DNA from: SKVR01 sp046291875
Lineage (GTDB): Bacteria > Bacteroidota > Bacteroidia > Bacteroidales > UBA7960
Reading direction: 5' to 3'
Assembly (NCBI GenBank): GCA_046291875.1
Contig: JBKBSF010000021.1
Location: 12,443 to 76,442 of the forward strand
Length of the DNA: 64,000 nucleotides
Shown: positions 26,311-35,819 of the stretch, piece after piece
How the letters are laid out: the number at the start of each line of letters is the position of its first letter
How positions within the stretch are numbered: position 1 is the first letter of the stretch
Made by a program: the position numbers and the translations under genes
Notes under the pieces: model-generated
Seen by the model: the letters and a program-made list of their open reading frames with translations, nothing else
Told to the model about the DNA's origin: nothing
The model's database searches: none

Positions 26311-28662
26311 TCAAAACTCTATTCTATAGCTAAAGTTTGGAACAACCACAACTACAGATTGTAATTCAATTTCCTGCTTGCGATAATTATAAGTCCACTG
26401 GTACCCCGATGGGTTGCCTAACATATTCATTACCTGAAATGAAAAGATATTGGCAATCTTTTTTCTATCAATTCTCCAATTCATGGTAAAATCAAGGTAA
26501 TAATCGATTGGATTTTGATCGGCAAAGGGTCTTGACCAATCATGAATTACTGATCTTTGGCTATTTGAAAGCTCGAAATTTATTGGGGTAATTTTGTTTC
26601 CTCCAGAAATGGTAAGCCTTCCGTTTAAACTAATGGTATTTCTGTTCTTCTTTTTGAAAGTAAACTCTTTACCTCCAAGCAGATTTACCACGTAACCCTT
26701 ATCGTATCTGGTTGGATAGACCTCACCTGAACTGGTTTCGTAATCCGATTTAAAAAACGATGTGGTGATTAAGTAGTAAATGCTATTATGGAAAAATTTC
26801 TCAAAAGTTAAGTCAACCCCATAGTTTTTGCCTTTCCCTTGATTTGTAAGCGTATTGTTAAAGTAGAAATCCTGTTCAAAATTTATCATGGAGTAAACGC
26901 TATCGGCAATAACCGGAACATCGAAAAGTTGCTGATAATAAGGTTCAACTTTGATGCGAAGATTGGGGCTAATAGCCCAATCGTAGCTGGCAATTAAATG
27001 ATGTGCTTTAGTTAGTTTCAGGCTCTTATTGGGTTGATCTATAAAGCCATCTACGTCAGTTTGAAAAAAGTAAATACGTAAAGGCTCCATGCTGCTGTGC
27101 AGTCCATATCCAAGTCCAACCCTGTGCAATTTGTTGATGCTGTAATTTATCCCTAACCGAGGTTCAACCACAAACTCGTTATTCATTTGAAGATAGTTTG
27201 TGTGAACTCCCAAATCGGCTCTTAAACTATTTCCTATTCGCAATTGCGATTGAGTAAATGCATGAAATCGATTGGTGCTGCCATCTTCATCGGATAGGGT
27301 TACAACGGGCAACTCATTATTCAGCGCTGCTCTATTCTCAAGTTTGTAAAAAAGATTATTTAAAACTATGCCAGTCCTATTGGTATGCCATTCGCTAAAC
27401 TTATGATTTACAAACGATTTTAGTGTGTATTTGCCCTCCATGTTATTCCCATACCAGTTATCATCGATTAAAAGATCATTGTTTACCCTTTTCATATCCA
27501 TAATAAACTGATTTACACTAGCCACAAGCGATGTGTTAACGAATGTATTAGTCCCAAATATTTTTCGATGTGAAAAGCCTGCCGCACTCGTTCGCTGGGT
27601 GAAATCGTAACCCATACGACTGAAATCGGAAACCCATTCTGTTGAATCATTATCTATAGGCTGTATGTTTCCATCAATTGCCCCAATGCCCCATACAGCG
27701 AATGTCCCCTGACGTTGGGTTGGGAAATTCAACTTAAACGATAAGTCTTGATATTTTGGCACCTGGGTGGATGGGATAAGCGGTGAGATTAACGACATGG
27801 TGGAGTAGCGGTAGTTGGCTAAATAAGATGAGTTTTTCCCATCAACAAAAGGACCCTCTACGGCAAAATCAATGCCCATAACCCCTGCCTGAAAGGTATA
27901 TTCTCTTTTATGATTATTCCCAGAGCGGAATCGCATGTCGAATACTCCAGAAATTGCATTACCGTACTCTGCCGCAAAAGCACCTGTATAAAAATCGGAG
28001 TTTGCCAAAAGCTGATTGCTAAAGATGGTTACAAAGCCCCCTCCAATTACATTGATGCTTGAGAAGTGATTAGGATTAGGGATTTCTACCCCTTCCAGAT
28101 GCCAGCTAACATACTTTGGGTTGTTTCCTCTGATTATTATGGCATTATCCTGTGGGTTTCCTGTGCTAACTCCCGCATAAGCCGAAACCATTCGGGCCGG
28201 ATCGTCCATTCCTCCAGCAAAACGCCTTGTTTCTTCAACCGAGAAAGTTCTGCCGCTAATCATGCTCATGGAGTTAATCGTTTCGTTATAAATGCTTTTT
28301 GCAGAAACCACCACCCCTTCAATTGTTGAGGAATTCTCCTGAATTGAGAAATTAATCTCCACCTGTCTTCCTGAACCCACCTGTACATTTGATTGAACAG
28401 ACATTTCATACCCAACGTATTGTGCAACAATATTGTAACGACCATACGGTACGTTCTTTATTATAAACTTGCCATCAAAATCGGTTGCCGTTCCAATTAA
28501 GGGCTCGCTTCCCTCAATATAAACATTCACTCCTGGCAAAGATAGCCCCGATTGCCTGTCAACCACAACACCACGGATGGTTTGGGTTGTTTGTGCTAAT
28601 ACATTATGGTTTCCTATGCAGATGATTAATAAAAGAGAAATGTAAAAGTTTTGCTTAAGCAT
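26311..28662 (-). CDS. TonB-dependent receptor 1
   Basis: The 783-residue protein has a signal peptide (to about 23), a carboxypeptidase-regulatory-like domain (about 25-110, with GVVVDRQSGLSLPGVNVYI and GTATDFDGKF), a plug domain (about 115-235, with DDPARMVSAYAGVSTGNPQ and AIIIRGN), and a 22-strand-type barrel ending in NFSYRIEF. It imports or binds an unknown ligand at the outer membrane using TonB energy. No SusD partner follows, so it is not a typical glycan-uptake pair. It is a clear paralogue of the receptor at 31058-33424. The Crp/Fnr gene lies 101 bp upstream in the same direction. Confidence 0.93.
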   Translation of the reverse strand: MLKQNFYISLLLIICIGNHNVLAQTTQTIRGVVVDRQSGLSLPGVNVYIEGSEPLIGTATDFDGKFIIKNVPYGRYNIVAQYVGYEMSVQSNVQVGSGRQVEINFSIQENSSTIEGVVVSAKSIYNETINSMSMISGRTFSVEETRRFAGGMDDPARMVSAYAGVSTGNPQDNAIIIRGNNPKYVSWHLEGVEIPNPNHFSSINVIGGGFVTIFSNQLLANSDFYTGAFAAEYGNAISGVFDMRFRSGNNHKREYTFQAGVMGIDFAVEGPFVDGKNSSYLANYRYSTMSLISPLIPSTQVPKYQDLSFKLNFPTQRQGTFAVWGIGAIDGNIQPIDNDSTEWVSDFSRMGYDFTQRTSAAGFSHRKIFGTNTFVNTSLVASVNQFIMDMKRVNNDLLIDDNWYGNNMEGKYTLKSFVNHKFSEWHTNRTGIVLNNLFYKLENRAALNNELPVVTLSDEDGSTNRFHAFTQSQLRIGNSLRADLGVHTNYLQMNNEFVVEPRLGINYSINKLHRVGLGYGLHSSMEPLRIYFFQTDVDGFIDQPNKSLKLTKAHHLIASYDWAISPNLRIKVEPYYQQLFDVPVIADSVYSMINFEQDFYFNNTLTNQGKGKNYGVDLTFEKFFHNSIYYLITTSFFKSDYETSSGEVYPTRYDKGYVVNLLGGKEFTFKKKNRNTISLNGRLTISGGNKITPINFELSNSQRSVIHDWSRPFADQNPIDYYLDFTMNWRIDRKKIANIFSFQVMNMLGNPSGYQWTYNYRKQEIELQSVVVVVPNFSYRIEF

Positions 28663-28763
28663 ATTTTATAGTGTAGATGTGTTTTGTGTTTAATGAACTG
28701 ATCGTAACAGTCCATTGGGTTATTGTCTTACCTGTTTTTCATCCATGGTGTTTTATTGCGTAT

Positions 28764-29402
28764 CTAACTCGCTAAACTAACGACCTGTGTAGCGAATGGT
28801 GAAACCTTTTCTTCATTGAGCATATTTTTCTTTATCCGGCATAATGCTTGAGGAGTAACGCCTATATAGGAGGCAACATAGTGTTGGGGGATGCGTTGAA
28901 GCAGCTTCCTGTGATGTCTGGCAAATCTGGTATATCGTTGTTGGGGAGTCTCGGAATAAAAAGCAATCAGTTGATTAATCAACTTAGTGTAAACACACTC
29001 AATGGCTATCCGGCCAAAGCGCTCACCAAACTGCAACTCATTGTAGAAAATCTGCAAATTGGTGTAGGTTATGGAAAAAACCGAAGTAGGTTCTAAGGCA
29101 ATAATGTTGTATTCCGCAGGTGTTTTTCTTATAAAACTTTCCAGGTCATTGCAAAAATCGCCCTCTGACCTGAATGCAAAAGTTCTCTCCTCTGCCTCTG
29201 TAAACTGAGAAAATCGGACCATTCCCTTTGCAACAAAATACAACTTCCTGCATACATCACCTGCATTAAGAATAACTTCATTCTTTTTAAAATGCTCTTC
29301 TTCAAAGAGGCCTTTAACATATACAACTTCTCTGTCGTTGAGCGAAATGTAATTTTTGATTCTTAAAATCAAAAAGTCGTAAAAACAGTTTGGTGCATTC
29401 AT
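28764..29402 (-). CDS. Crp/Fnr-family regulator 1
   Basis: From the ATG at 29402 the protein has 212 residues: a cyclic-nucleotide-binding-like domain (about 20-125) and a C-terminal winged HTH. The recognition part GVTPQALCRIKK is identical to that of the paralogue at 38454-39050. No Fnr-type cysteine cluster is present, and the phosphate-binding residues of true Crp are not evident, so the signal is unknown. It lies upstream of TonB receptor 1. Its own upstream region has a -7 box (29468-29475) and two TCGTCTGACGA palindromes (29562-29638). A longer frame to 29486 adds a non-conserved segment. Confidence 0.9.
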   Translation of the reverse strand: MNAPNCFYDFLILRIKNYISLNDREVVYVKGLFEEEHFKKNEVILNAGDVCRKLYFVAKGMVRFSQFTEAEERTFAFRSEGDFCNDLESFIRKTPAEYNIIALEPTSVFSITYTNLQIFYNELQFGERFGRIAIECVYTKLINQLIAFYSETPQQRYTRFARHHRKLLQRIPQHYVASYIGVTPQALCRIKKNMLNEEKVSPFATQVVSLAS

Positions 29403-29467
29403 TGTAATTATTTTAAAGAAAAAAGGCAGAGATGCTTTTTGTTGAAAAAAAATTGCTTGTTTGATAA

Positions 29468-29475
29468 CAAAAATA
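29468..29475 (-). promoter_or_regulatory. -7 box of Crp/Fnr regulator 1
   Basis: TATTTTTG on the minus strand fits TAnnTTTG and predicts a leader of about 60 nt to the ATG at 29402. The regulon palindrome is absent at the position 33 bp upstream. Confidence 0.45.
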
Positions 29476-29561
29476 CTCAACCCCAAAGCCTAGAATGAAA
29501 GTATTATTTTAATGGGTCTATTTAATATTTGAATTTGCGGAAGTAATTTATATCATCAAAG

Positions 29562-29638
29562 TCGTCTGACGAATCCGATGGTAAAAAGAGAAAAACTTAG
29601 AATTCTATTTGCCTTTTCAAAAAGTACTCGTCTGACGA
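29562..29638. promoter_or_regulatory. Pair of TCGTCTGACGA palindromes
   Basis: TCGTCTGACGA occurs at 29562-29572 and 29628-29638, 66 bp apart. The second extends to a 21-bp near-perfect palindrome, AGTACTCGTCTGACGACTACT (29624-29644). Both lie between the nitroreductase stop and the Crp/Fnr 1 promoter and were not noticed elsewhere in the window. An operator pair for that gene or a recombination site are possible. Confidence 0.55.
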
Positions 29639-29646
29639 CTACTACC

Positions 29647-30615
29647 CTATCTAAGTATAACATCATTTATTCTACGCCTGAAAGAATAGTGCATTTTTTG
29701 TGCATAGCCCATTCGGATGATTAGCTGAGGAAAGCCATCCAAATCAAGATCAGTCATCATTTTATCCCTGACTTTAGGTATCTGACAGGGCAAATTCAGG
29801 CATGAATGACACAAGCCCAACCGGGTAGCAACAAGGGCAACCCTTTGAAAAACCATCCCGGTTTTCACCCAGTCCGTAAGCGTATTATTTTGGGAGGTAA
29901 ACAGGGCAAGCGAAGGGGTATTGCTCATTTGCGTTAGCAGTCTCTTTTCTTCACTTTTAGCAGTTACGAAATTTCTGATCACAAAACTTCCTATTCTGCG
30001 CCCCAAAGAGGGTATTCCACTGCAAGAGGTGTAGAGTCCATCCCCCTTTTGCATAGCTTCTCTTTCGCTGAAACGCATCCATTGTATCAATTCGTTCATG
30101 AAGTCAGGGTTGTTCATTTGTATGGCATTAGCCAGGATAATGTAAGGCTGGAGAGATTCAATTCCTTCTTGTCCCATATAAAATACCATATCAACACCCT
30201 GTTCCGGAACTATTTGTGTCAGGTTTTCCATATCTTCATCTGAAACCCATCTGCCGCTATACAGATTGCGGGTTGTTTGCCGTACGTTGATAAATGAAAA
30301 AAGCTCCGGTTGTTCTGGATGATCAATTTTAGACAGGACAATTCTTATTGAACCCTGGTTTTCAATCAAATCAAGATGTAATTCTGCATTGTAACCATAA
30401 AACCTTGCTGCAATTATTGCTGTTTCGGCGGCACAGCCAAGGCTGATGTAAAGTTCCCTGTTTCCAGGATCGGCAATGGGCAATGAACGGCTAAAGTCTG
30501 GTTTTATAATTATACCATCTTTTTCATTGGCAAACAACCAGGGTTGGGTATTGTGTCCTGAAGGTGCTTTAACGGCACTTCGCACAATTTTCAGAAAAAT
30601 ATCATCTGGTATCAT
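29647..30615 (-). CDS. Acg-like nitroreductase-family FMN oxidoreductase
   Basis: The 322-residue protein opens with VRSAVKAPSGHNTQPWLF, the nitroreductase FMN-binding signature (Arg/Ser/His-Asn-x-Gln-Pro), and has the long form seen in Acg-like proteins, with the second half ending in VATRLGLCHSCLNLPCQIP. Acg-type proteins may sequester FMN rather than reduce substrates; which applies here is not clear. It stands alone, ending in TAG 8 bp from a 21-bp palindrome. The region upstream leads into the unresolved low-complexity gap. Confidence 0.85.
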   Translation of the reverse strand: MIPDDIFLKIVRSAVKAPSGHNTQPWLFANEKDGIIIKPDFSRSLPIADPGNRELYISLGCAAETAIIAARFYGYNAELHLDLIENQGSIRIVLSKIDHPEQPELFSFINVRQTTRNLYSGRWVSDEDMENLTQIVPEQGVDMVFYMGQEGIESLQPYIILANAIQMNNPDFMNELIQWMRFSEREAMQKGDGLYTSCSGIPSLGRRIGSFVIRNFVTAKSEEKRLLTQMSNTPSLALFTSQNNTLTDWVKTGMVFQRVALVATRLGLCHSCLNLPCQIPKVRDKMMTDLDLDGFPQLIIRMGYAQKMHYSFRRRINDVILR

Positions 30616-30719
30616 TTTGATTATGTTTTAAATATTCTCTGAATCTAACCTTTACTTATTTTGCAAGTATCAATTAAAATAACCGTTGTAATGTAAAATT
30701 TAAGAGATTTAGCTTCGCT

Positions 30720-31010
30720 GCTACTTCGTGGTCTCCCTTCGGTCGAAATGACAGGGCATTCATGGATTGTTAAGAGGATGGGGTTGGGGGGGGGGGGGCC
30801 CGCCCCACCCCCAAAAACACACAAAAAAAATGAAAAAGAAAACAGAAACGAANNNNNNNNNNTTGTTGTCTTTCCTCTTTTTCTTTTTTTTTGTTTTTTT
30901 TTTTTTGTGTGGTGGGGGGGCGCGGGCCCCCCCCCCCCCCCCCCCAACCCCATCCTTCACCAACGTAAGTACCTGTCATCCCGAACGTAACAAAGTGGAG
31001 TGAGGGATCT
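30720..31010. repeat. Low-complexity inverted repeat with assembly gap
   Basis: A ten-N gap (30853-30862) is flanked by homopolymer runs of G, A, T and C that mirror each other: GGATGGGGTTGGGG on the left and CCCCAACCCCATCC on the right. Outside these, ATGACAGG and CCTGTCAT also mirror. The element is thus a large imperfect palindrome whose centre was not resolved. The flanks (CTTCGGTCGAAATGACA and similar) have the look of multicopy Bacteroidota intergenic repeats. Reading frames predicted across it are artefacts. Confidence 0.75.
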
Positions 31011-31057
31011 CATATTACAAATGGTTTGTTATTTATAATTTACCGGACAACAGTTAA

Positions 31058-33424
31058 TTAGAATTCAATTTTGTACCCCAGAGAAGGAAACGGCATTTTC
31101 ATTTCATCAACGATTACATCATTCTTCATCCTGCTGTAGAATGGATCACTGTAATCGGGTTGCATCAGCGCATTCTTAATCATGAAATACCATGTGCCTG
31201 TATGGTTTGCTTTATTCACTTTATAGGTGATGGATAAATCAACGCCGGTTGTTGACGGGAACTGGCTTTCGAAAGCCCTGGAATGGTCGGGCAATGCATA
31301 ACGAGCAGCAATGGATTCTTCATACCACACAGGGGTGTAGCGCAATCCGCCCATCCAGGTAACTTTAGCGCTTACACCAAGTATATTGTTACCCCGAATC
31401 ATCCATTCCTTACCTGCCAAAAGATTGATCACATGGCCTCTGTTGTAAACCGTATTGTACTGTTTTCCGTCGCCCCCGGTGTATTTCGAATCAAAGATGG
31501 TAGCGGTAAAAAGATAGTAATAGCCGTCTTTCTGGAAGCGTTCAAGGGTAAAATCGATTCCGTAGTTTTTGCCGGTGCCCGTGTTTTCCAATTTGCGGTC
31601 AATGGCCCAGTTGTTTGTAACATTAATTATTGAGAAGGAACTGTTGGGATATACCGGAACGTTTTCGAGAATTTGATAATAGGGCTCAACAATAATGCGG
31701 GCTACATCATTGATTTTTCGGGTGTAGCCCACCACAAAGTGATGCGATTTCATAAAGTCAAGGTTCTTGTTTAGCAGTTCCCTTATACCGTTGTTCTCTA
31801 CTTCTGAATAATAAGTTCGCAACTCCTCCATTTGCGAGTGTAAGCCGTAAGCAGCACTGAATTCATCTCTATTGGTGAAAGCCCAGTTCACACCTGCACG
31901 TGGTTCAAGGGTGGCTTTTTCATTTACATTGAGATACATAGAGTGAACCCCAATATTGGTTGACAGATTGGGCAGGATGTCTATTTTAAACTGGGTAAAG
32001 GCCTGGGTAGACAATGCAGTTCCTTTATTGTCAACAAAGTTGATCAAATCGTCGGGCTGGTTGAAAAAAGCCAGCCTCAGTGTGTTGTCAAAGAACAGGC
32101 TATTCACCGTAATCCCAGTGCGGGAACTAATCCTTGGACTGAACCTGTGGTTGAGTGTTGACCTGAATGAGTATTTTCCTTCGGTGCTTTGCGAATAGAT
32201 TACCGGGAGCATGTGCATATCAATTGAATACTCTCTTTTATCGAAGGTGTATCTCATCCCATCAGCGCTGAGAATAGTGTTAAGAAAAGTTTTATTCCCA
32301 AAAATCATCCGGTGCGACAAACCCAGGGCCCCAAATCGGTTTTTATACCTTTGGGTCATGTAATCGATGGAAGTTACCCACTCCGCCGGATCATCCTTTG
32401 CATCTTTGTTATTGATGTCGTCGGCACCCATACCCCAGAATGTGAAGGTTCCCGCTTTTTGTGTTGGAAAATCTAACTTGAAAGTAAAATCCTGAAATGT
32501 TGGCAAGTTTGGGAAATTCACCAGTTTGCCCATAAGGCCAAGGGTTCCGTATCTATAGTTGAAAAGATAGGTAGCATTTTTGCCTTTCACAAAGGGGCCT
32601 TCTGCCGCAAAATCAGCTCCTTGGATTCCAATTCCGGCGGTATATTCGCGTTTTTCAGTGTTCCCGGTTCTCATTTTAACATCAAAGACACCGGAAAATG
32701 CATTGCCATATTCAGCCGGGAATGCCCCGGTATAAAAATCGGAATTGCGAAGCATCTGGCTGCTGAATACAGTATAGCCACCGCCACCCACAAAATCCAC
32801 ATTTGGGAAGTGGAAAGTTGCCGGTGCATCAACACCTTCAACACGCCACAAAACGCCACGGGGTGAATTACCGCGAATAATAATGGCATTGTTGGTGGTT
32901 TGTGTTGTGGCAACGCCTGCAAAGCCGGCAGCCAGTCGGGCAGGGTCATCTAAACCGCCCGCATAGCGACTCGCTTCTTCCACGCTGAAAGTGCGGGCAC
33001 TAAGGCTTGCCATGGAGTTTGCCGGGCGGTCTTTGTTGGTGGAAGCACTTACTACTACCGCACCCAAGTCTATTGAGGTTGCTTTCAGGCCAATTTCCAG
33101 AAAAACTTCCCGCCCGGATACAACCAGCACCTCAGTTACCGTATAAGGCTCATAACCAACGTAGGATACATTAAAATTGTGCCTGCCAACAGGCACACTT
33201 TCCAAACGGAAATTCCCGTCAAGGTCGGCGGTAGTTCCCATTACAGGATCGATCCCTTCAACGATAATAGTTGCCCCAACCAGGGGGATTTTTACATCGG
33301 CATCTTTAATGGTACCTCTTACCGTTTGGGTTAAGGGGTTTTGAGATTGTACAATTGACAAATTCAGGCAAATCAAAAGTGTCAATGCCACTTTGGCTGA
33401 ATTCAAAAATGGATTTCGTAACAT
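31058..33424 (-). CDS. TonB-dependent receptor 2
   Basis: From the ATG at 33424 (MLRNPFLNSAKVALTLL) the protein has 788 residues: signal peptide, carboxypeptidase-regulatory-like domain (GTIKDADVKIPLVGATIIVE), plug domain with DDPARLAAGFAGVATTQ and AIIIRGNSPRGVLWRVEG, and a barrel ending in SLGYKIEF. The plug is strongly similar to receptor 1, with the same SARTFSVEE and FYTGAFPAEYGNAFSGVFD blocks, so the two arose by duplication. No SusD-like gene is present. A -7 box lies at 33452-33459. The membrane-bound AraC regulator 187 bp upstream is its likely controller. Confidence 0.93.
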   Translation of the reverse strand: MLRNPFLNSAKVALTLLICLNLSIVQSQNPLTQTVRGTIKDADVKIPLVGATIIVEGIDPVMGTTADLDGNFRLESVPVGRHNFNVSYVGYEPYTVTEVLVVSGREVFLEIGLKATSIDLGAVVVSASTNKDRPANSMASLSARTFSVEEASRYAGGLDDPARLAAGFAGVATTQTTNNAIIIRGNSPRGVLWRVEGVDAPATFHFPNVDFVGGGGYTVFSSQMLRNSDFYTGAFPAEYGNAFSGVFDVKMRTGNTEKREYTAGIGIQGADFAAEGPFVKGKNATYLFNYRYGTLGLMGKLVNFPNLPTFQDFTFKLDFPTQKAGTFTFWGMGADDINNKDAKDDPAEWVTSIDYMTQRYKNRFGALGLSHRMIFGNKTFLNTILSADGMRYTFDKREYSIDMHMLPVIYSQSTEGKYSFRSTLNHRFSPRISSRTGITVNSLFFDNTLRLAFFNQPDDLINFVDNKGTALSTQAFTQFKIDILPNLSTNIGVHSMYLNVNEKATLEPRAGVNWAFTNRDEFSAAYGLHSQMEELRTYYSEVENNGIRELLNKNLDFMKSHHFVVGYTRKINDVARIIVEPYYQILENVPVYPNSSFSIINVTNNWAIDRKLENTGTGKNYGIDFTLERFQKDGYYYLFTATIFDSKYTGGDGKQYNTVYNRGHVINLLAGKEWMIRGNNILGVSAKVTWMGGLRYTPVWYEESIAARYALPDHSRAFESQFPSTTGVDLSITYKVNKANHTGTWYFMIKNALMQPDYSDPFYSRMKNDVIVDEMKMPFPSLGYKIEF

Positions 33425-33451
33425 AGTTTTGCGTTTAAAAATTGAATGCAG

Positions 33452-33459
33452 CAAAACTA
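33452..33459 (-). promoter_or_regulatory. -7 box of TonB receptor 2
   Basis: TAGTTTTG on the minus strand matches TAnnTTTG and gives a short leader (about 22 nt) to the ATG at 33424. No clear -33 element is visible, in line with activator-dependent control. Confidence 0.45.
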
Positions 33460-33611
33460 TTTCGGATTACATTTTTGGGGGTTCCACTTTTCAGATTTAA
33501 GGTTCCGTTTTCAGGAAACATGTGTCCCACTTTTTACGAGACCCTTGAAACGCGCATGAGTACTGCATTCCAAAAGAATATAAAAGTAAGACTATGCCAG
33601 TTCCATCTGAC

Positions 33612-34757
33612 CTATTTATTCATAGTATGAACAGAGGAAATATAGGCTGTTGGCGAGATTCCTTCGAACTTATTGAATGCCCTGTAGAAGGCCGCTTTTG
33701 AGTTAAAACCACAATCGTAGGCTATGCCCATTACGGATAAATGCTTGTTTTCCTTACTCAGGCATTTTAATTTGAATTCCTCTATGCGGTATTTGTTGAT
33801 AAAGTCGAAGAAATTTTGATTCAGAGAAGCGTTGAGAACCTCGGAGATGATTTCGGGTTTGGCTTTCATTAAATTGCTTAAGCTGGCCAAATTCAGTTCC
33901 GGGTCTAAATGGGGCTGTTCAGACTCCATTAATTGAGTCAGTCTGGCGATAACATCAGAATGGTTCTTTTGCTTGGTTGTTTCAGGTTGATGCAGTTGCG
34001 TCGGTTCAAGGGCCTGCTCAATCTCAGCAATGGGGTAATCCACAAAAATGCGCCCCTGCCTGATCCCGAAATAACCGATATAAAACACGTAAGCAGTGGA
34101 AAAACTGTAGGCAATTTGCGCAAGTTCATAAAATCCGGCAAAGGGAAAGAAATTGTTGATATTGAACAGGGCAACGTTAACCGAAAACACAATTAACGAA
34201 GCAACTACCAGGGTTTTCAACCACCAAAGGTCGATTTTTTCGATATTGGAAAAATGATTTTCAATCGTTGTCCTGTGTTTTCGCAGCAACCTTAAAGCCC
34301 AGATATTGTAACCAATACTGAAAATCCCGATGGATATGCCCCTGATTTTGAATAAACCCGTTTGGGTGAATAGTTCATCTTTCGTCAGGAGTATTTTTTC
34401 ATCAGCGGGCAGGAAAAGAAAATTATGCATATGAAGCCCTAAAAATACGGCAAATGGCAAAAGGTGCAACAGATGAACGGGTTTTATCTTAACGTTTTTA
34501 ATCGTCAGCGATTTGACATAAAGCCATAGCAGTGGTCCGTGCAACAGCAAAAACAGCCAGGCATTGTTTATCAGGTGAGGATATGGAAAACCATTGTTAC
34601 GGTTAAAAATTTCGATATATGGCCCACCAATGGTCAGGGCATAAACAGCGAAAATACAGAGGAGTGCCTTGTCAGCCTTTGTTTTGTTCTTCTTCCCCAT
34701 CAGTAAGACGAAGAAAAAAAGTGACATAAAAAAACCTGCTAGAAGTACAATTGCCAT
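33612..34757 (-). CDS. Membrane-bound AraC-family regulator
   Basis: The 381-residue protein has about seven transmembrane helices in residues 1-235 and a C-terminal AraC DNA-binding domain (about 275-378: LASLSNLMKAKPEIISEVLN, then MGIAYDCGFNSKAAFYRAFNKFEGISPTAY). This design links a membrane sensor directly to DNA binding without a separate kinase. It is upstream of TonB receptor 2 on the same strand, which suggests that it senses something at the inner membrane and controls receptor expression. The signal is unknown. Confidence 0.9.
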   Translation of the reverse strand: MAIVLLAGFFMSLFFFVLLMGKKNKTKADKALLCIFAVYALTIGGPYIEIFNRNNGFPYPHLINNAWLFLLLHGPLLWLYVKSLTIKNVKIKPVHLLHLLPFAVFLGLHMHNFLFLPADEKILLTKDELFTQTGLFKIRGISIGIFSIGYNIWALRLLRKHRTTIENHFSNIEKIDLWWLKTLVVASLIVFSVNVALFNINNFFPFAGFYELAQIAYSFSTAYVFYIGYFGIRQGRIFVDYPIAEIEQALEPTQLHQPETTKQKNHSDVIARLTQLMESEQPHLDPELNLASLSNLMKAKPEIISEVLNASLNQNFFDFINKYRIEEFKLKCLSKENKHLSVMGIAYDCGFNSKAAFYRAFNKFEGISPTAYISSVHTMNK

Positions 34758-35185
34758 TTATTTATGTCCTTTGGTAATGGATAACTTTCTGCCTGAGCAA
34801 ACCAGGAGTAAAAGTAATTGAAAATTTAATTCGAAAGAGAAGTGCCGGATCATCAGAGAGATAGTAATAAACGGGGTTGTTGAACCTGTCGTAAGCAACA
34901 GATAACCAGGAGCGTATTCTACAATTTGAAGAACAGGTTTGACCGTGGGGGCCAAGGCATCGGATCACCTCTTCACTATTTTTGTTATTACATTTACAAT
35001 CAAAATTTGACAATCCTGAAATGATCGTCGCACATTTTGTGATGCAGAGCCACTCCGGAATACTCGTTTCTACTGCAATTTACTTTCGCAGGGAGGGGTA
35101 ATGGAGGATGCAGTTACAGATGTTCTCTTAGTTGCGATTATCAAAACCTTTGATTTCAATTATTTTTGTTGCATAATGGGCCAGG
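34758..35185. other. Intergenic stretch without recognisable gene
   Basis: Two short overlapping minus-strand frames (34758-34955 and 34762-35013) exist but have no recognisable domain or start context. No repeat, terminator or consensus promoter was identified. Confidence 0.4.
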
Positions 35186-35809
35186 TTATTGCACCTTTTG
35201 ATACTCATTCAGGTAATACTCATAATTCATGAGCAGACTCCGGGCAAAAGCCATATAGTCATCATTCAACTCCTGAATATGATAGAATGTGCTTTTTAAT
35301 AAAGAAGGATTATACATGGCTTGACTGTAAATACTTGCAACCATTTGTTTATGGAAGTCCAATAAAAATTGTTGCCGTTGGTAAATCGCAGTAAACCCCT
35401 GCAAACCCTCAAAATCAATGCTGCTCAAAACACCAGAATACTGTGCTGCATCCCATGCTGTATGACTTATCGAGAGCGTTATAAGCCCACGGTAGGGCAA
35501 TTGCCTGAAACTATAGCCTCTTTCAGAAAAAGCATCCAGGCTGTCGCGGTATACCTCAAAAAAAGTATTGCGCACTTCCTGTTCCTGGATAAACTCCAAG
35601 CAGGCGATGTAGTTGCCTGAAATTTCTGCAACGATAAGAGTTCTTATCTCCTGGATCTTTCGTTCTTCTTTGACCGATTCATTGAGGTTATTGATCAGCA
35701 AAGCAAGCAACACTCCCAAGACCACAGGAAACATATCGAGAAGTATCTTTTTAACCGTATTCATACCAGGTAAAATTGCACCTGTTTTTCTCCTGAATAA
35801 TGTGATCAT
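35186..35809 (-). CDS. Membrane-anchored hypothetical protein (DUF6090-like)
   Basis: The 207-residue protein starts MITLFRRKTGAIL and has one N-terminal helix ending in LLALLINNLNES, the layout of DUF6090-type proteins (basic start, single helix, INNWNE-like exit). A helical extracytoplasmic region follows, containing TLSISHTAWDAAQYSGVLSSI. No enzyme motif is seen. It lies 10 bp after the interrupted sugar kinase gene on the same strand and could be co-transcribed with it. A second ATG at 35764 is possible, but the longer form fits the family better. Confidence 0.65.
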   Translation of the reverse strand: MITLFRRKTGAILPGMNTVKKILLDMFPVVLGVLLALLINNLNESVKEERKIQEIRTLIVAEISGNYIACLEFIQEQEVRNTFFEVYRDSLDAFSERGYSFRQLPYRGLITLSISHTAWDAAQYSGVLSSIDFEGLQGFTAIYQRQQFLLDFHKQMVASIYSQAMYNPSLLKSTFYHIQELNDDYMAFARSLLMNYEYYLNEYQKVQ

Positions 35810-35819
35810 ACCAGAGCTA

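Noticed and set aside
30645..31003. Several frames across the N-gap with poly-Lys, poly-Gly and poly-Pro
   Set aside because: They come from homopolymer runs and unknown bases.
34758..35013. Two short minus-strand frames after the AraC-membrane regulator
   Set aside because: No start context, no domain, and they overlap each other in different frames.
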